Shown one piece after another: positions 31,882-40,670 of a DNA stretch of 64,000 nucleotides (positions are counted from its first letter, which is position 1; every line of letters begins with the position of its first letter). The stretch spans positions 124,001 to 188,000 of the forward strand of contig CASDRU010000010.1 of NCBI GenBank assembly GCA_949283305.1, given 5' to 3'. Made by a program: the position numbers and the translations under genes. A model generated the notes under the pieces. That model did not search any database. It saw only the letters and a program-made list of their open reading frames with translations, and was not told where the DNA came from. The DNA comes from an uncultured Spirochaetales bacterium. GTDB taxonomy: Bacteria; Spirochaetota; Spirochaetia; Sphaerochaetales; Sphaerochaetaceae.

Positions 31882-33792
31882 TCAGCGGGCAAGCAGGACC
31901 ACCTCCTGGCCATGAGAAGAGAGAGTACCGCTTGTCTCCTCTTTTGAATCCATATAATCTGAGCGTTCTCCGTCAAGAAGCTTGAAATATGTTCCATCCA
32001 GTTTCACGCTGGTGTTTCCGTCTCCGAAATAGAAAATGACTATTTCTTTATAAGGGCTGTCTCCGCTGTTGTCCAAAGTGATCTTTATTGTTTTCTTTGC
32101 CAGAATCTGGAAGTCCTTCAGCCTTTCTTTTGCCTTGTTGCTCTTGTCATAAAGGGCAGGAAGAGATTTTCTGAGTCTTATGAGTCCTTTATAGTAGTCG
32201 ACAAGTTCCTTTGCCTTTCTGGCTCTCACCCAGTCAAACCTGTTTATGTAAAGAGGGGAGTTGTATGTGTTCTTTATTCCAATCTTTGTTCTGGCGCATT
32301 CTTCACCAGAGAGAAAGAACAGGCTTCCCTGCATCGTGAAATAGAGTGCTGCGGCAAAGCGGTTTGCTCTGAGCGTTGTCTTTTCAAGGCCCAGGAAGTT
32401 CTCTTTCGGGTCTACTGTGAGTGTGAGCTTGTCCCACAGACACCAGTCATCGTGGCTTGAGACATAGCTTATTGTCTGGCTTGGAGCTTTTGTCCTGAAA
32501 TGCCAGTCTCCGATGCTCCATCCTGTGACAGCATGTTTCAGCAAGTTGAGATCTACGCTTCCCCCGTTTGCAAATCCGCTTGCAGTGCTTTCGAAATTGC
32601 TTCCTTTTATCAGGTCCCTTGTGGTATCGCAGAAGGCACCTATGTTCTCATCAAGAAGCACAAGTGCATTGCGGTCAGCAAGCTGGAAACCTTCTTTCAC
32701 GCTTGTTCCTGCAGCGCCCCAGGGCTCTCCGTACATGAGCTTTTCTCCTTTTCCGTAGCGCTCATCCAGCTTTGCCCTTATATCATTCAGAAGTCCTGTA
32801 TCAAGAAGACCCATCAGATCAAAGCGGAAACCATCCATGTGGTATTCCTCAGCCCAGTAGAGAACGGATGAGAGTATGTATTTATGCACCATCGGACGCT
32901 CTGATGCTATGTCGTTGCCGCATCCGGATCCGTTTGATGCGCTCCCGTCTGCATTCTGGCGGTAAAAGTACCATGGCTCTGACTTGAAAAGGCATGAATC
33001 CAGATGGTAAGTATGGTTGTAAACCACATCCATGATAACTCTTATGCCTTCATCATGCAGGGCTTTGATCATGCTCTTGAGTTCTTTGATCCTGACTTCT
33101 CCATGAATCGGATCCGATGAATAGGATCCTTCTGGAACGTTGAAGTTGTCAGGGTCATAGCCCCAGTTGAAATGCTCATCAGAGCCAAGCTCATCTACGG
33201 ATGCAAAATCATATACTGGCATGAGCTGGACATGTGTCACTCCAAGGTCTTTCAGGTAGGATAGCCCTGTTTTCTGGCTGCTGTCATTCAAAAGCACAGT
33301 GTTCTTCTCTGTAAGTCCCAGATATTTTCCTTTGTTCTCTTCCTTGATTCCGTTGAAACGCTGATATGTGAAATCCTTTACATGAAGTTCATAGATGATG
33401 TTTTCATTCTGCTTTTCAGGAGCCTTGTCATTCTCCCATCCTTCAGGATCTGTCTTTCTCAAATCGATTATAAGACTTCTTTTTCCGTTTGGACCTGTTG
33501 CCACTGAGTATGGATCCTGAAACTCATACTCAACTCCTCCTGTGACAATCGTGTATGTGTAATAAGTGCCTTCAAGGTTTCTGTTTACAGAAAGCTCGTA
33601 AACGCCATCTGCCTTTCCCGTCATGTACATTCTGTCATGACGCTGGGAGAAATATCCATCCTCAAAGAAATTCACCGCAGCCTGTGTCGCACTTGGTGCC
33701 CACAGCCTGAACACTGTTCTGTCTTTTTCTAACTTGAATCCAAGTTTGCCATTATATACAGGCCAGTTCTCGAACCGGTCAACATTTGCCAT
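31882..33792 (-). CDS. pulA: Type I pullulanase (GH13)
   Basis: Hydrolyses alpha-1,6 branches in glycogen, pullulan or limit dextrins. The 636-residue protein has an N-terminal CBM48-like domain (TVFRLWAPSATQAAVNFFEDG, residues about 27-47), the type I pullulanase signature FNWGYDPDNFNVPEGSYSSDP (about 213-233), and the four GH13 regions: DVVYNHTYH, GFRFDLMGL with the nucleophile aspartate, YGEPW with the acid/base glutamate, and VSSHDDW. There is no signal peptide, so it should act in the cytosol on glycogen or imported dextrins. It follows adenosine deaminase by 17 bases, with AAGGA as ribosome site; the pairing is functionally odd. Confidence 0.95.
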   Translation of the reverse strand: MANVDRFENWPVYNGKLGFKLEKDRTVFRLWAPSATQAAVNFFEDGYFSQRHDRMYMTGKADGVYELSVNRNLEGTYYTYTIVTGGVEYEFQDPYSVATGPNGKRSLIIDLRKTDPEGWENDKAPEKQNENIIYELHVKDFTYQRFNGIKEENKGKYLGLTEKNTVLLNDSSQKTGLSYLKDLGVTHVQLMPVYDFASVDELGSDEHFNWGYDPDNFNVPEGSYSSDPIHGEVRIKELKSMIKALHDEGIRVIMDVVYNHTYHLDSCLFKSEPWYFYRQNADGSASNGSGCGNDIASERPMVHKYILSSVLYWAEEYHMDGFRFDLMGLLDTGLLNDIRAKLDERYGKGEKLMYGEPWGAAGTSVKEGFQLADRNALVLLDENIGAFCDTTRDLIKGSNFESTASGFANGGSVDLNLLKHAVTGWSIGDWHFRTKAPSQTISYVSSHDDWCLWDKLTLTVDPKENFLGLEKTTLRANRFAAALYFTMQGSLFFLSGEECARTKIGIKNTYNSPLYINRFDWVRARKAKELVDYYKGLIRLRKSLPALYDKSNKAKERLKDFQILAKKTIKITLDNSGDSPYKEIVIFYFGDGNTSVKLDGTYFKLLDGERSDYMDSKEETSGTLSSHGQEVVLLAR

Positions 33793-33809
33793 AAAATTTT
33801 CCTTCAGAA

Positions 33810-34892
33810 TCAGGATATGCCATATTCTTCTCTTATCTCCTGATATCTTTTCTTTATAACGTCGTAGATAATCTTTATCTTTCTCTCATGATGTATGAAA
33901 GCACTTTTCATCGCATTGATTGTGATCTTTTCCAGATCTCGCAGAGACAGGCCGTATTCCCTTGCAGCTATGATCATCTCATTAGTCAGATTCGTGTCGC
34001 TCATAAGGCGGTTGTCAGAGCAGAGAAAGACACGGAAGCTGTTCTTGAAGAAAACAGGGAATGGATGGTCTTGGTACGATTCGCACGCTCCTGTTCCAAC
34101 GTTGCTGGTAAGGCACATTTCAAGAGGTATTCTCCTGTCTTGGACAAAATGCGCAAGGCTTCCCATTTTCTTTATCCTTCCATCCTCGATGAGCATGTCC
34201 TCAGTAAGTCTTACCCCATGTCCGATTCTGTGAGCTCCGCAGATCTGGATTGCCTGCCATATGGACTCCGTTCCAAAAGCTTCTCCTGCATGGATAGTGA
34301 TATTGAAATTCTGTCTTCTTATGTAATTGAAAGCTTCCAGATGCTTTTTCGGCGGATGCCCCGATTCATCTCCTGCGATATCGAAACCGACCACGCCTTT
34401 TTCCCTGAATGCAACAGCAAGCTCCGCTATTTCAAGGGTATTCTCTGGTCTTTCGTTGCGCATAGCGCATAAAATCAGGCCGAACTGTACTCCATATTCC
34501 TTTCTTCCCTGATCAAGTCCTTTCAAAACTGCCTGGACAACTTCTTCAAGATTAAGACCTTTCTGTGTGTGAAGAGCAGGTGCAAAGCGGAGCTCTGCAT
34601 ACACCACGTTTTCTTTGCTGTAATCCTCCATGGCTTCTCTTGCAATGCGCACAAGAGCTTCCTTTGTCTGCATGACAGCTGTTGTATATTTGAATGTCTC
34701 AAGATAGAGAGATAATGATTTTTTCTTGCATCCTTCTATGAACCAGGCTTTGAGCGCAGCTGGGTCTGTCTCTGGAAGGGTGATGCCTTCTTTCTCTGCC
34801 AGCTCCATTATTGTACTGATTCTCAAGCCTCCATCCAGGTGGTCATGCAGTTCAACTTTCGGAGCTTTCTTTATAATCTCGTTTGTCAGCAT
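33810..34892 (-). CDS. add: Adenosine deaminase
   Basis: Converts adenosine or deoxyadenosine to inosine or deoxyinosine with a bound zinc ion. The 360-residue protein has the metal motif His16-x-His18 in ELHDHLDGG, HAGEAFGTES with the zinc histidine and catalytic glutamate, AHRIGHGVRL, and LCSDNRLMS with the metal aspartate (usually TDNP-x-x-S). The product can feed the purine nucleoside phosphorylase encoded at 19582. It heads a two-gene operon with pullulanase. Its TATAAT ends six bases before the ATG. Confidence 0.95.
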   Translation of the reverse strand: MLTNEIIKKAPKVELHDHLDGGLRISTIMELAEKEGITLPETDPAALKAWFIEGCKKKSLSLYLETFKYTTAVMQTKEALVRIAREAMEDYSKENVVYAELRFAPALHTQKGLNLEEVVQAVLKGLDQGRKEYGVQFGLILCAMRNERPENTLEIAELAVAFREKGVVGFDIAGDESGHPPKKHLEAFNYIRRQNFNITIHAGEAFGTESIWQAIQICGAHRIGHGVRLTEDMLIEDGRIKKMGSLAHFVQDRRIPLEMCLTSNVGTGACESYQDHPFPVFFKNSFRVFLCSDNRLMSDTNLTNEMIIAAREYGLSLRDLEKITINAMKSAFIHHERKIKIIYDVIKKRYQEIREEYGIS

Positions 34893-34898
34893 AGTTAG

Positions 34899-34926
34899 AT
34901 TATAGCCTGAAATGCTTGCTTCTCAA
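34899..34926 (-). promoter_or_regulatory. Predicted promoter giving a leaderless add mRNA
   Basis: Minus strand TTGAGA (34926-34921), 16 bases, consensus TATAAT (34904-34899), then six bases to the ATG at 34892. No ribosome binding site. This is the clearest leaderless example in the window. Confidence 0.72.
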
Positions 34927-34952
34927 AGAGAATTGTTAAGAGAGATTTAAAC

Positions 34953-34970
34953 CAATATTTTTTAATATTG
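34953..34970. repeat. AT-rich inverted repeat upstream of the ankyrin gene
   Basis: CAATATT and AATATTG flank TTTT. It lies between the add and ankyrin promoters and could be an operator; no regulator is suggested. Confidence 0.4.
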
Positions 34971-35027
34971 TCCTGATAATTGCTCTCAGTGTTTAGATTT
35001 ATTTAGTAAAAAACATGGATGAACATA

Positions 35028-35056
35028 TTTACAAAAAAAAATATTAGATATAAATT
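35028..35056 (+). promoter_or_regulatory. Predicted promoter of the ankyrin gene
   Basis: TTTACA (35028-35033), 17 bases, TAAATT (35051-35056); an alternative TATAAA begins two bases earlier. AGGAG then precedes the ATG at 35077. Confidence 0.45.
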
Positions 35057-35076
35057 CATATTCAGGAGTTTGAAAT

Positions 35077-35589
35077 ATGGCAAAATCTAAAGAATCACTT
35101 AACAAGAAATTACTCACTCTTGCAATCACAGCAACAAAGGCAAGAGAGATCAAAGACATCATCGATCAGGGTGCGGATGTCAACGCACACAATGAATGGG
35201 GTCTTACACCTGTAATGCTTGCTGCTCAGTACAACCACTCTGTAGTTGTGCTCAACGCACTCATTCAGGCAGGAGCAGACATTCACGAAGCAGAGCCAAA
35301 GTACCGCTCTAATTCACTTCATCTTGCAGCAAACAGCAGCAAGAATCCAAAAGTGATTGAGGCTCTTCTTGCAGCAGGTGCAAACATCGATGCAAGAAAC
35401 TACCTTGGCGAGACAGCTCTCATCATGGCTGTAAACAGCAACCCTGAGACAAAGATTACAACACAGCTCATCAAGAGCGGTGCAGATGTCAATGCATGTG
35501 ATTATCAGGGACACAGTGTTCTTGACTATGCAAAGAATGCAAAGAGAACATATGTGATCAACCTTCTCAAAGAGAACGGTGCAAACTGA
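35077..35589 (+). CDS. Ankyrin-repeat protein
   Basis: A 170-residue protein made of about four ankyrin repeats. Recognisable units start at AREIKDIIDQGADVNAHNEWG, LTPVMLAAQYNHS, NSLHLAANSSKNPKVIEALLAAGANIDARN and LGETALIMAVNSNPE. There is no signal peptide or enzymatic domain, so it is probably a cytosolic protein-interaction scaffold. It forms its own transcription unit with a promoter and strong terminator. Codon choice is strongly biased, similar to the BMP receptor gene, which suggests abundance. Partner unknown. Confidence 0.88.
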   Translation: MAKSKESLNKKLLTLAITATKAREIKDIIDQGADVNAHNEWGLTPVMLAAQYNHSVVVLNALIQAGADIHEAEPKYRSNSLHLAANSSKNPKVIEALLAAGANIDARNYLGETALIMAVNSNPETKITTQLIKSGADVNACDYQGHSVLDYAKNAKRTYVINLLKENGAN

Positions 35590-35613
35590 CAGTCGGTGTG
35601 TTTCTGACTGAAG

Positions 35614-35638
35614 CCTGGCGTAAAAGCCAGGTTTTTTT
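35614..35638 (+). terminator. Intrinsic terminator after the ankyrin gene
   Basis: CCTGGC (35614-35619) and GCCAGG (35626-35631) with loop GTAAAA, then seven T. Confidence 0.9.
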
Positions 35639-35641
35639 AAT

Positions 35642-35668
35642 AAAAAAGGGGATGCTCTGAGGCATCCC
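35642..35668 (-). terminator. Intrinsic terminator after proS
   Basis: GGGATGC (35649-35655) and GCATCCC (35662-35668); on the minus strand six T follow. It stands back to back with the ankyrin terminator. Confidence 0.88.
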
Positions 35669-35689
35669 TCCTGTGCTTTGCAATCTTTC

Positions 35690-37447
35690 TCAGTCTTCAA
35701 GTTCCTTATTGATGATTCCATCCTCGATTTTCTTTTCTTCTTTTGCAATCTCTCTCTTGATGTCATCAATCATGGTATCAAGACTGTAGCTTGTAACTTC
35801 TCCGTTTGAACGGATCCTTACTTCAACCTTTCCTTCCTTTATGCTCTTGTTTCCAAGAGTTATCCTCAAAGGAACGCCGATGAGGTCTGCGTCTGCGAAC
35901 TTGACACCGGCAGATTCCTTCCTGTCATCATAAAGCACCTCGATTCCTTCAGCTATGAGCTTGTCGTAGATGGAATCTGCAAGCTCTGTATCCTTTATGA
36001 GGGATACAAGGTGAACCTGATAAGGAGCAACGGAGATAGGCATCTTGAGGCCGCCCTCATCATTGTATTCCTCTGCCACACAGGCAAGGAGTCTTCCTAT
36101 TCCGATTCCATAGCATCCCATTATAACAGGCTTTCTTGTACCGTCCTCATCCTGATATTCACACTTCATTGCCTGGCTGTACTTTGTTCCGAGCTGGAAG
36201 ATGTTTCCAATCTCAACACCCTTGCTGGCATCAAGGGGTGAGCCGCAGTGCGGGCACTTGTGTCCGCTTCTTGCGCTTGCTATGTCTTTCACCGTTCCCT
36301 TGAAGTCCCTTCCGTAGTTGGTGTTCATCAGGTGATAGCCATCTTCGTTAGCTCCCGCAACAAGGTTGTTTGACTCGCTGATGCTGTCGTCTACTATGAG
36401 TATGAAATCTCCTTTTGCTCCAATCGGGCTTGCAAAGCCTGGAATCATGCCGCACTCTCTGATTTCTTCATCGTGAGCTGGTCTGATCTCGTTTGCTCCC
36501 GCAGCGTGCTGCAGCTTTGCCTCCTCGACATCAAGATCTCCGCGGATCAAGGCAACGATGAGACGGGATTTTTCTTCGTTGTTCTCATCTGTGAAGGCGC
36601 CAACCATGAACACGGCCTTGCATGTGTCGCTTTCCTTGATGTTTAAAAGCGCGCAGAGTTCCTCGATTGTCTTTGCATCTGGCGTGGCGACCTTCTGGAT
36701 GGCCTTCATCTCTTCTTTCTTGTAATCCTTTTTGAATGATGCGACCTGGCGGTTTGCTGTATATCCGCATTCTGGACATGTTATAATCGTGTCTTCTCCG
36801 ATTGGAGAAAGATACATGTATTCATGTGCGACGCTTCCGCCCATCATTCCTGTATCTGATTTCACTGCGATTGCAGGGAGTGCACAGCGTGAGAAAATCC
36901 TGAAGTATGCCTTGTACTGATTCCTGTAGCTCTTTTCCAGCCCTTCCTGGGTACGGTCAAAAGAGTAGGCATCCTTCATCGTGAATTCCCTTACTCGGAT
37001 AAGGCCTGCCCTAGGGCGCGGATCATCACGGAATTTTGTCTGGATCTGGTATACTGTCACCGGAAGACGCTTGTAGCTGTCAATCTCATCACGGGCAATT
37101 GTAGTGCATGCTTCCTCATGAGTCATCGCGAGGACCATGTCCCGTCCTGTTCTGTCCTCAAAGCGCGCAAGTTCCTTGTCTATTGAGTAGTATCTTCCGC
37201 TTTCCTTCCATATATCTGCAGGATTGACAAGAGGCATCTGGATTTCCTCGCATCCGATTCTGTTCATCTCCTGTCTGACTATATTTTCTATTTTCCTGAT
37301 ACTTCTCAGACCAAGTGGAAGCAGGGAGAAGATTCCCGCTCCGAGCTGCTTGATATACCCTGCACGCAGCAGATATTCATAGCCTTTGCTGTCTGCTCCG
37401 TTGGGGGCTTCTCTGAGTGTTCTGGAAAACATTTTTGACATTCTCAT
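35690..37447 (-). CDS. proS: Prolyl-tRNA synthetase (bacterial type with editing insertion)
   Basis: Charges tRNA-Pro. The 585-residue class II enzyme has motif 1 (LPLGLRSIRKIENIVRQEM), motif 2 (TKFRDDPRPRAGLIRVREFTMKDAYSF, residues about 136-162) and motif 3 (GCYGIGIGRLLA). An INS/YbaK-like editing domain lies between motifs 2 and 3 (about residues 230-390), and the C-terminal anticodon-binding domain contains VLYDDRKESAGVKFADADL. A GAGGAG site lies 11 bases upstream of the ATG at 37447, and another ATG follows two codons later. Confidence 0.97.
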   Translation of the reverse strand: MRMSKMFSRTLREAPNGADSKGYEYLLRAGYIKQLGAGIFSLLPLGLRSIRKIENIVRQEMNRIGCEEIQMPLVNPADIWKESGRYYSIDKELARFEDRTGRDMVLAMTHEEACTTIARDEIDSYKRLPVTVYQIQTKFRDDPRPRAGLIRVREFTMKDAYSFDRTQEGLEKSYRNQYKAYFRIFSRCALPAIAVKSDTGMMGGSVAHEYMYLSPIGEDTIITCPECGYTANRQVASFKKDYKKEEMKAIQKVATPDAKTIEELCALLNIKESDTCKAVFMVGAFTDENNEEKSRLIVALIRGDLDVEEAKLQHAAGANEIRPAHDEEIRECGMIPGFASPIGAKGDFILIVDDSISESNNLVAGANEDGYHLMNTNYGRDFKGTVKDIASARSGHKCPHCGSPLDASKGVEIGNIFQLGTKYSQAMKCEYQDEDGTRKPVIMGCYGIGIGRLLACVAEEYNDEGGLKMPISVAPYQVHLVSLIKDTELADSIYDKLIAEGIEVLYDDRKESAGVKFADADLIGVPLRITLGNKSIKEGKVEVRIRSNGEVTSYSLDTMIDDIKREIAKEEKKIEDGIINKELED

Positions 37448-37471
37448 AGTACGAAATTCTCCTCAAAAGCC

Positions 37472-37500
37472 ATTAAATCATAAATTCATTTTCTTAACAA
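37472..37500 (-). promoter_or_regulatory. Predicted promoter of proS
   Basis: Minus strand TTGTTA (37500-37495), 17 bases, TTTAAT (37477-37472). Its -35 occupies the same bases as the -35 of the divergent promoter, so the two may compete. Confidence 0.5.
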
Positions 37501-37522
37501 TCAGAAAAGTATATGTTATTCT
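37494..37522 (+). promoter_or_regulatory. Predicted promoter giving a leaderless mRNA for the aldolase-like gene
   Basis: TTAACA (37494-37499), 17 bases, TATTCT (37517-37522) with a TGT extension, then six bases to the ATG at 37529. Confidence 0.65.
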
Positions 37523-37528
37523 GGATAC

Positions 37529-38137
37529 ATGAAGGCTCAGAGCGCAAAAGCAGCACTTGTACAGCAGGTTGTTTCATTCACCAGAAGATGTTTTGATAAA
37601 GGTTATTTCAATACTTTCAGAGGAGAAATATCGATTAAGAGCGAAGGGTACTTCATTGTCAACAGACCGGAGATTCCACGCTTTGACATAACAGAACAGG
37701 ATGTAAGCACATTTGATATCTATACAGGGGAAATTCTTGAAAACGGTATAAGGTTTCCAGTGAATGTTCACCGTGTAATATACGAAATAAGGAGCGATAT
37801 AGAATGTGTGTTCTACGCTCCTCTTGCATCCCTCCCATTCCTTTCTTCTGAGACAGGGGAAATACAGACAGCCTTTACGGAAGAAACCTCTGTTATGCTC
37901 AAGAATATAAAGAGAATTCCATACCAGAAGAGCAATTCTCTTTCTCTGGCAGAGACAGTAAGGGAAGCATGTGTTGACACAGATATAATAATTATTGACA
38001 ATCTTGGCGTGGTGGTTCTAGGTCCCTCTCCTGCAGTCGCATATTACAAGCTTGAGCTTCTGGATGCGGTTGCGAAACTGAATATTTTCAACAGGGGAGG
38101 GGTATTGCCCAAGCTTAAGTTTATTAAGACCAAATAA
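37529..38137 (+). CDS. Class II aldolase/adducin-like protein lacking metal ligands
   Basis: A 202-residue protein with the overall pattern of the class II aldolase/adducin domain: DKGYFNTFRGEISIKSEGYF, ITEQDVSTFDIYTGE and VHRVIYEIRSDIECVF. In active members the last stretch continues His-Thr-His, two of the zinc ligands. Here it reads Tyr96-Ala-Pro98, and the preceding catalytic glutamate region is Val-Asn-Val, so the metal site is absent. His81 of the HxxIY part remains. It is probably not a working aldolase; a binding or regulatory role is possible. Split transketolase genes follow 15 bases downstream. Confidence 0.65.
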   Translation: MKAQSAKAALVQQVVSFTRRCFDKGYFNTFRGEISIKSEGYFIVNRPEIPRFDITEQDVSTFDIYTGEILENGIRFPVNVHRVIYEIRSDIECVFYAPLASLPFLSSETGEIQTAFTEETSVMLKNIKRIPYQKSNSLSLAETVREACVDTDIIIIDNLGVVVLGPSPAVAYYKLELLDAVAKLNIFNRGGVLPKLKFIKTK

Positions 38138-38152
38138 ATTTTAGGAGCGCAT

Positions 38153-38986
38153 ATGGATAAAGCCAGACTAGAAGGTTTGAAGAAAGAGGCCCTTGATGCC
38201 AGAAGAAAGACGATAAGATGCATTTCTTCATTCGGCAGCGGGCATATCGGCGGATCTATGTCAGTAATAGAGGTCCTTACATACCTCTATTATGCGGAAA
38301 TGAGAATTGACCCTTCCCGCCCCGACTGGCCTGAGCGTGACCGCCTTGTTCTCTCAAAAGGACATAGCGGACCTGCTCTCTATGCAATCCTTGCCAAGAA
38401 AGGATATTTTGATGAAAGCCTGCTGATGACTCTGAATCAGGGCGGAACCACCCTTCCAAGCCATGTGGACATGCTCAAGACTCCCGGCATTGATTTTACA
38501 GCAGGATCTCTCGGGCAGGGGATTTCTGCCGCACTCGGCATCGCATGCGCACAGCGTGTGAATGGCTGGGACAGCTGGACATATGCTATTGTGGGAGATG
38601 GAGAGAGCCAGGAAGGAGAAGTATGGGAAGCTGCAGAGGATGCAGCTGCATGGAAGGTTGACAACCTCATAGCATTCACTGACATGAACGGTGCGCAGCT
38701 TGACGGATACACAGACTCCATTGTTCCCATGCATATGATGAAAGAGCGCTATGAGACATTCGGATGGGATACATATGAGATTGACGGACACTCATTCGAG
38801 ATGCTGGAAGAGGCAATAAAGAAAGCAAAAACAGTAAAAGGCAAACCCCATATGATAATCCTCAACACGCAGAAGAGCCGTGGTTATATTCCTGGCGAGG
38901 GGATTGAAAACAACCATTCAATGAGCATTGACAGCGCAAAGGCTGATGAGGCAATCAGGATGCTGGAAGAGAGGGAAGGTGTATGA
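38153..38986 (+). CDS. Transketolase, N-terminal (ThDP-binding) subunit
   Basis: A 277-residue protein equal to the first half of transketolase. It has GSGHIGGSMSVIEVL, the LSKGHSGPALYA segment, and the thiamine-diphosphate motif GDGESQEGEVWEAAEDAAAWKVDN near residue 146, then HSMSID at the end. The second half is the next gene, with which it overlaps by four bases. Together they transfer two-carbon units in the non-oxidative pentose phosphate pathway. TAGGAG precedes the ATG. Confidence 0.93.
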   Translation: MDKARLEGLKKEALDARRKTIRCISSFGSGHIGGSMSVIEVLTYLYYAEMRIDPSRPDWPERDRLVLSKGHSGPALYAILAKKGYFDESLLMTLNQGGTTLPSHVDMLKTPGIDFTAGSLGQGISAALGIACAQRVNGWDSWTYAIVGDGESQEGEVWEAAEDAAAWKVDNLIAFTDMNGAQLDGYTDSIVPMHMMKERYETFGWDTYEIDGHSFEMLEEAIKKAKTVKGKPHMIILNTQKSRGYIPGEGIENNHSMSIDSAKADEAIRMLEEREGV

Positions 38987-39933
38987 TGAAAGATGCACAT
39001 TGCTACAATCATTACAGAGAGACAGTTATCGGGGCAGTAGTGGACCTTGCCAAAGAACACAAGGATATAGTTTTCCTTGATGCAGACCTTTCTTCGTGCA
39101 TTACCAGCACAACATTCAAAAAGGAATTCCCTTCCCGTTTCTTCAATGCAGGAATCGCGGAGGCGAACATGGCCGCTGTAGCCGGAGGCATGGCATCTGC
39201 AGGCCTTACTCCATTTATCCATAGCTTTGCATGCTTTGCAACAAGGCGGGCTTATGACCAGATACTTATCAGCATAGGATATACAAACCGCACAGTGCAC
39301 ATCATAGGAAGCGATCCAGGAATAGTTGCACAGTACAACGGTGGAACCCATATGCCTTTTGAGGACATTGCTCTGATGCGGCAGGTCCCTTCTTTCGTGA
39401 TAATCGAACCAAGTGATGCCCAGAGCCTCTATGCACTTACTCAGCAGGTGTATTTCAACGGAAAACCAAGTTATATCAGAACACCGAGGAAAGGAATAAG
39501 CTTCCGCTATTCAGCCGATGATGAGATAAAGCTTGGAAAGGCAATCGAGCTTGCAGACGGATCTGATGTGGCTTTGGTTGCAACGGGAGTCCTCATGGTG
39601 GATCTCGCGGTTGAGACAAAGGAAGAGCTTGAGAAAAGAGGGATAAAGGCTACAGTCATTGACTGGCATACAGTCAGGCCTATGGATACTGAGACTCTTG
39701 ACAGGATTGCAGCAAGATGTGGCCGTGTCATCGTCATGGAGAACGGACGCTATGCAGGTGGAGTGGGAGAGTCAATTGCCGCATACTATGCAGCAAACTC
39801 CCCGGTCAAGATGGATTTTTTGAGCATAAAAGATGAATATGGTCAGGTCGGACCACTTTCCTATCTGAAAGAGGCATACGGATTCACGCTTCCTGCAATG
39901 CTCCAGAAAGTGGAGAACATTCTGGCAAGATGA
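38983..39933 (+). CDS. Transketolase, C-terminal (pyrimidine-binding) subunit
   Basis: A 316-residue second half of transketolase: VVDLAKEHKDIVFLDADLSS, FFNAGIAEANMAAVAGGMASAG with the catalytic glutamate, HMPFEDIALMR, and the C-terminal Rossmann-like domain VALVATGVLMVDLAVETKEEL. It forms a heteromer with the preceding subunit. Its end overlaps the DUF6062-type gene by four bases. Confidence 0.93.
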   Translation: MMKDAHCYNHYRETVIGAVVDLAKEHKDIVFLDADLSSCITSTTFKKEFPSRFFNAGIAEANMAAVAGGMASAGLTPFIHSFACFATRRAYDQILISIGYTNRTVHIIGSDPGIVAQYNGGTHMPFEDIALMRQVPSFVIIEPSDAQSLYALTQQVYFNGKPSYIRTPRKGISFRYSADDEIKLGKAIELADGSDVALVATGVLMVDLAVETKEELEKRGIKATVIDWHTVRPMDTETLDRIAARCGRVIVMENGRYAGGVGESIAAYYAANSPVKMDFLSIKDEYGQVGPLSYLKEAYGFTLPAMLQKVENILAR

Positions 39934-40670
39934 AGATCCAGCTTGAGACGATTCCTGTATGGGATGCACTTAAAAAAGATGATGAGTGCTTTATCTGTTC
40001 TTTGATGAAGGAAGCAGAGGATGATGCTGTAAGCTATTATCTTTCCTCTGCCATCATGACGCCGGAAGTGAGGATAAAGACAAATACATACGGATTCTGC
40101 CATCATCACATGCATCTTCTCTCTGAAGGCAAGAAGGCTCAGGCCCTGGCTCTCATGATGGACACATATTATGATGAGAATAAAAGGATATTCTCTCCTT
40201 TCTATGAGAAAATACTCTCAAGCGGAAGAGCTTCAAAAATAGAAAAAACAGCATCTTCTCTCTTTTCTTCCTACCATGAGAGGGAAAAAGGATGTCTGGT
40301 GTGTCAGAGGATGAATGAACGTCTTGAGCGGTATCTTTTCACTCTCTGCACTCTTTTCCTTGAGGATTCTGAATTTAAAAAAGCATTCAAGGAAAGCAAG
40401 GGATTATGCATACATCATACAGAAAAACTCTTTGAAGTGGGCAAAGATGTCATGAAAGGGGATGCGCTTGTTGATTTCTATCACACTCTAGTTACTCTCA
40501 TGCGAGATAATCTGGACAGAGTCCAGAAAGATGATCAGTGGCTGACTCAGAAATACAAGAGCGAGAATAAAGACAAGAGCTGGAACGGATGCGAGGATGC
40601 GGCAAACAGGGCTGTTGATAAATTCACTTCAGCATGCAGGGTTCTTGATGAGAGCAGGATCAAGTCTTAG
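39930..40670 (+). CDS. DUF6062-type protein with two cysteine/histidine clusters
   Basis: A 246-residue cytosolic protein of unknown function. It holds two copies of the same pattern: Cys20-x2-Cys23 with Cys57-His-His-His60, and Cys122-x2-Cys125 with Cys160-x-His162-His163. Each CFIC or CLVC pair lies at a helix start and each CxHH follows about 35 residues later, so each set could bind a metal or an iron-sulphur cluster. The N-terminal IPVWDAL matches DUF6062 proteins. It is translationally coupled to transketolase. The 3' end overlaps the convergent gene by 11 bases. Confidence 0.72.
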   Translation: MKIQLETIPVWDALKKDDECFICSLMKEAEDDAVSYYLSSAIMTPEVRIKTNTYGFCHHHMHLLSEGKKAQALALMMDTYYDENKRIFSPFYEKILSSGRASKIEKTASSLFSSYHEREKGCLVCQRMNERLERYLFTLCTLFLEDSEFKKAFKESKGLCIHHTEKLFEVGKDVMKGDALVDFYHTLVTLMRDNLDRVQKDDQWLTQKYKSENKDKSWNGCEDAANRAVDKFTSACRVLDESRIKS

